The notes beneath the pieces are model-generated. The model worked only from the letters and a program-made list of their open reading frames with translations. It ran no database searches and was not told the DNA's origin. Positions 41,615-43,849 of a stretch of 43,849 nucleotides of DNA are shown here, piece after piece. Source of the DNA: Phytopseudomonas daroniae. Its GTDB lineage: Bacteria > Pseudomonadota > Gammaproteobacteria > Pseudomonadales > Pseudomonadaceae. The position numbers and the translations under genes were made by a program. The DNA lies in contig NZ_QJUI01000028.1 of NCBI RefSeq assembly GCF_004327285.1, forward strand, positions 1 through 43,849. Reading direction: 5' to 3'. Every line of letters starts with the position of its first letter. The stretch's first letter is position 1.

Positions 41615-42373
41615 CTATCCCCTCGCCAGTGGACAGGCGATCGCCAAGCCAATAAACACCAGATCCGGCACCACGCGCGCAGCAGGCACCCATTCGGCGG
41701 CCAGTACAGCATCCCCACCAGTAAGAAATACGGTCACATCATCGCCACATTGCTGGCGAGCAAGCTCAAGCTGGGTATCGACGAAGCCGCGCAACATCAG
41801 TAGGCAACCACGCTCCACGGCTTCAGCCGTTGAACGTCCAGGCGTCAGGCTGTGCTGCGCCCGCTCAGCAACAGCATCGTCATAACGAATGCGGCGAGTA
41901 TGGGTGCGCAGTTGATTGCGCATCAGCGGCATCCCCGGACAGATGAAACCGCCCAGGTGGTTGCCAGCCGCATTGATGAAGTCCGAGGTGATCGCAGTAC
42001 CCAGATCCAGAACCAGACAGGCACGCCGCTCCAAGCTGTAAGCGCCGACTACCGCAAGCCATCGATCGAGTCCCAAGCGCTGGTATTCATCATAGCCATT
42101 GCTCACACCAGCCAGCTCCTTCGCCGGCGCGGCAATCATGCAATCGATACCGAAACGCGCCTTCAAGGCATCCACCAGGAGTCGCGTTTCATCTTCAGTA
42201 CGCACACTGACAAGGCGACAGGTGAACAGCTCTCCAGGAAAGCGAGAGATCAGCGCACCGAGAAGCTCCTCATCGCTACCGACCACGCCACCGGCAACCA
42301 CCCGAGCATCATCCTGCCTAGGCAGAACACGCCACTTGATAAAGCTGTTGCCACAATCAAGCTCAAGAATCAT
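41615..42373 (-). CDS. coaX: Type III pantothenate kinase
   Basis: A 252-residue enzyme for the first step of coenzyme A synthesis (pantothenate to 4'-phosphopantothenate, using ATP), of the ASKHA fold. Phosphate-binding DCGNS at residues 6-10, LDRWLAVVGAY, LVLDLGTAITSDFI, FICPGMPLMRNQLRTHT and FLTGGDA are the expected motifs. The type III enzyme replaces E. coli-type CoaA in Pseudomonas. ATG 42373 was chosen (MILELDCGN) over the adjacent GTG. It overlaps the birA end by 11 bases. Confidence 0.97.
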   Translation of the reverse strand: MILELDCGNSFIKWRVLPRQDDARVVAGGVVGSDEELLGALISRFPGELFTCRLVSVRTEDETRLLVDALKARFGIDCMIAAPAKELAGVSNGYDEYQRLGLDRWLAVVGAYSLERRACLVLDLGTAITSDFINAAGNHLGGFICPGMPLMRNQLRTHTRRIRYDDAVAERAQHSLTPGRSTAEAVERGCLLMLRGFVDTQLELARQQCGDDVTVFLTGGDAVLAAEWVPAARVVPDLVFIGLAIACPLARG

Positions 42374-43319
42374 CACGCAACCTCAAGCTAAGCTCCCCAC
42401 CACTGAACACGCGCTCGCTACCATCAATATCGAGGCGCAATGCGCCGCTGTCATCGACACCCAGAACACACCCATCCACAGACTGCACACCGACTGCGAG
42501 TGACACCGCTCGACCTTGCCACAGGTGATTAGCCTCCCACTGTTCACGCAGAGCGGCAAAACCATCCCGTCGATGCAATTCCAGGTAGCACTCAAGCTGG
42601 AGACTGAGGTCGCTCACGAAACGGTTGCGATCGATCTGTGCCCCCAGGATCTGCCTGATCGACGTCCAAGGCTGATCGATGACATCTCCAGCCACTACCC
42701 GCATATTGATGTTGACCCCAATTCCGATTACTACATGGCAAACATCAGCGGGGTCACCGGATAACTCCAGTAGGATGCCGGCAATCTTGCGCCCACCCAC
42801 CAACAAGTCATTGGGCCACTTCAGGCCAACATCAGTAACACCTGCCCCGCGGATGGTATGCAGCAAGGCGAGGCCAACCACCAGGCTCAAGCCTTCTATC
42901 TGACGCATGCCCCCGGTGATACGCAGCACCAGGCTGTAGTACAGGTTCTCCCCGAAAGGGCTCACCCAACTCCGCCCACGACGCCCGCGGCCTGCAGTCT
43001 GCTGCTCTGCAATGACCAGAAAAGGCGGCACCGCTGCAGATGCCAGACGACGCAGGGCTTCCGCGTTGGTGGAGTCCACCTGCTGCAGGAGCGTGACGGA
43101 CCAGCCACTCGGCAGGCCAAGTGCGTCATCCGCCAATAGAGAAAGCGGCGCCTCAAGACGATAACCGCGACCACGCACCTTGTGGATGCTGAGATCGAAC
43201 TCAGCCTCGAGCGCCTGCAGCCGCTTCCATATCGCAGCGCGGCTCACACCAATCGCTGCACCGAGTTCTTCGCCCGAATGGAACTGGCCATCTTGTAAAA
43301 GTCGCAATAAAGGCTGCAT
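42363..43319 (-). CDS. birA: Biotin--protein ligase / biotin operon repressor BirA
   Basis: A 318-residue protein that makes biotinoyl-AMP and transfers biotin to the AccB subunit of acetyl-CoA carboxylase. The N-terminal ~60 residues form a winged helix-turn-helix (FHSGEELGAAIGVSRAAIWK, then IHKVRGRGYRL), so it can also act as a biotin-dependent repressor. The catalytic part has TAGRGRRGRSW, KWPNDLLVGGRKIAGILLE and VIGIGVNINM. I set the start at ATG 43319, which has AGG at about 8 bases; an ATG 10 codons upstream (43349) has poorer spacing. It overlaps coaX by 11 bases. Confidence 0.95.
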   Translation of the reverse strand: MQPLLRLLQDGQFHSGEELGAAIGVSRAAIWKRLQALEAEFDLSIHKVRGRGYRLEAPLSLLADDALGLPSGWSVTLLQQVDSTNAEALRRLASAAVPPFLVIAEQQTAGRGRRGRSWVSPFGENLYYSLVLRITGGMRQIEGLSLVVGLALLHTIRGAGVTDVGLKWPNDLLVGGRKIAGILLELSGDPADVCHVVIGIGVNINMRVVAGDVIDQPWTSIRQILGAQIDRNRFVSDLSLQLECYLELHRRDGFAALREQWEANHLWQGRAVSLAVGVQSVDGCVLGVDDSGALRLDIDGSERVFSGGELSLRLRDDS

Positions 43320-43435
43320 GCCGAACCTGCCGTGCAATAAGGTGCGCATGATAGCGATGCGCTCCGCCGCTGCCTACCGAGGGCGGAAACGCAATTGCCT
43401 CGCTGGTGTGAAAATGAACAGATATGGAAGACGCT

Positions 43436-43463
43436 CCACCCTTCCACCCTTCCACCCTTCCAG
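43436..43463. repeat. Octamer tandem repeat CCACCCTT
   Basis: Three exact copies of CCACCCTT (43436, 43444, 43452), then CCAG. Confidence 0.9.
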
Positions 43464-43505
43464 CACGAGCCCACCACCACGCTAAGGCCGTACGGTTGCT
43501 TCTTC

Positions 43506-43541
43506 CGTAGCCTGGGTTGAGCGCAGCGATACCCGCGGAGG
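43506..43541. repeat. Short palindromic intergenic repeat
   Basis: GTAGCCTGGGTTGAGCGCAG followed by CGATACCCGCGG folds through GGGT/ACCC and outer CC/GG. It resembles repeats I recall from other Pseudomonas intergenic regions; copy number was not checked. Confidence 0.5.
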
Positions 43542-43606
43542 GCCACCAACGCCAAAGGCCCTCGCGCGTAGGACGGGCTTTTGTAGGAGCTGCGGGGGCG
43601 CCTAGC

Positions 43607-43645
43607 CTTGCCGGCGAGCCGCGGTTCAAGAGCCTCGCCGGCAAG
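43607..43645. repeat. REP-like inverted repeat
   Basis: CTTGCCGGCGAG (43607-43618) and CTCGCCGGCAAG (43634-43645) are exact reverse complements, 15 bases apart. The nearby TGTAGGAGC (about 43582) is typical of Pseudomonas REP units. Confidence 0.65.
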
Positions 43646-43728
43646 CCGACTCCGGCGTGCGACCTGTAGCTTGCCCGCACACGCTCGCTCCCTGCCTGCC
43701 TGCGGCCTTTTTCCCGCGCCATAAAGAC

Positions 43729-43762
43729 GAAACCCCAGACCTCTGTCGAGATCTGGGGTTTC
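43729..43762 (-). terminator. rRNA operon terminator
   Basis: GAAACCCCAGA (43729-43739) pairs with TCTGGGGTTTC (43752-43762), 11 bp, about 10 bases past the 5S 3' end. On the minus strand GTCTTTATGG follows. Confidence 0.85.
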
Positions 43763-43770
43763 TAGTAGAA

Positions 43771-43849
43771 GCTTGACGATGACCTACTCTCACATGGGGA
43801 GACCCCACACTACCATCGGCGATGCATTGTTTCACTACTGAGTTCGGGA
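43771..43849 (-). rRNA. rrf: 5S ribosomal RNA (3' part, cut by the window edge)
   Basis: On the minus strand the sequence runs from CCCGAACTCAGTAGTGAAAC through GCCGATGGTAGTGTGGGGTC and GAGAGTAGGTCATCGTCAAGC, the conserved second two-thirds of 5S rRNA. The 5' part and the rest of the rrn operon lie beyond the right edge. The 3' end is uncertain by 1-2 bases. Confidence 0.97.

Larger units (their letters stand above)
43320..43770. other. Non-coding stretch between birA and 5S rRNA with mixed repeats
   Basis: About 450 bases with no supported gene. It holds an octamer tandem repeat (43436-43463), a palindromic segment (43506-43541), a REP-like inverted repeat (43607-43645) and the rrn terminator (43729-43762). 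Short open frames here have no coding character. No convincing birA promoter was resolved. Confidence 0.7.

Noticed and set aside
43436..43463. CRISPR-like array from the repeated units
   Set aside because: The octamers are contiguous with no spacers and there are no cas genes in the window.

Overview
The window is a chromosomal segment of a Pseudomonas, most likely from the aeruginosa/mendocina side of the genus. The evidence is gene order: ssb - MFS transporter - uvrA - ferritin - catalase, then the alpha, spc, S10, str, rpoBC and L11/L10 clusters, then secE-nusG, tRNA-Trp, tuf, tRNA-Thr/Gly/Tyr, a SPOR protein, coaX and birA, beside an rRNA operon. The proteins also resemble remembered pseudomonad homologues. 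No database search was run.

Layout. 1-5663 is a small housekeeping region. It holds the 5' end of a Rossmann-fold sugar-nucleotide/epimerase-type gene (minus), a VanZ-like membrane protein (plus), ssb and a YajR-type MFS transporter (minus), and divergent uvrA (plus). uvrA converges on a bacterioferritin-like gene across a terminator flanked by a heptanucleotide repeat array. 6342-8633 is katG, with a candidate OxyR-type promoter. From 8807 to 43319 every gene is on the minus strand. Transcription therefore runs right to left: rrn (only the 3' part of 5S is in the window), birA-coaX-SPOR, tRNA-Tyr/Gly/Thr-tuf, tRNA-Trp-secE-nusG, rplKA, rplJL-rpoBC, rpsL-rpsG-fusA-tuf, S10 operon (rpsJ to rpsQ), spc operon (rplN to rpmJ), alpha operon (rpsM to rplQ).

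The genes form the core expression machinery: RNA polymerase alpha, beta and beta', NusG, translation factors EF-G and EF-Tu (two copies), about half of the ribosomal proteins, four tRNAs, and the SecY and SecE translocon subunits. Around them are DNA repair (UvrA, SSB), iron storage and peroxide defence (Bfr/Ftn, KatG) and cofactor metabolism (CoaX, BirA). Many boundaries carry recognisable promoters, terminators or attenuator hairpins, which are listed.

I found no mobile element, prophage, CRISPR array or defence island, and no convincing undescribed multi-gene system. The most interesting signals are small-scale. They are a 7-bp-periodic inverted array that supplies both stop codons of uvrA and the ferritin gene; a 17-bp perfect hairpin plus a GNRA hairpin with U-tract inside the spc operon; two tuf genes that differ only at their extreme ends and in start codon; stacked hairpins between rpoC and rpsL; and a full candidate OxyR promoter for katG.
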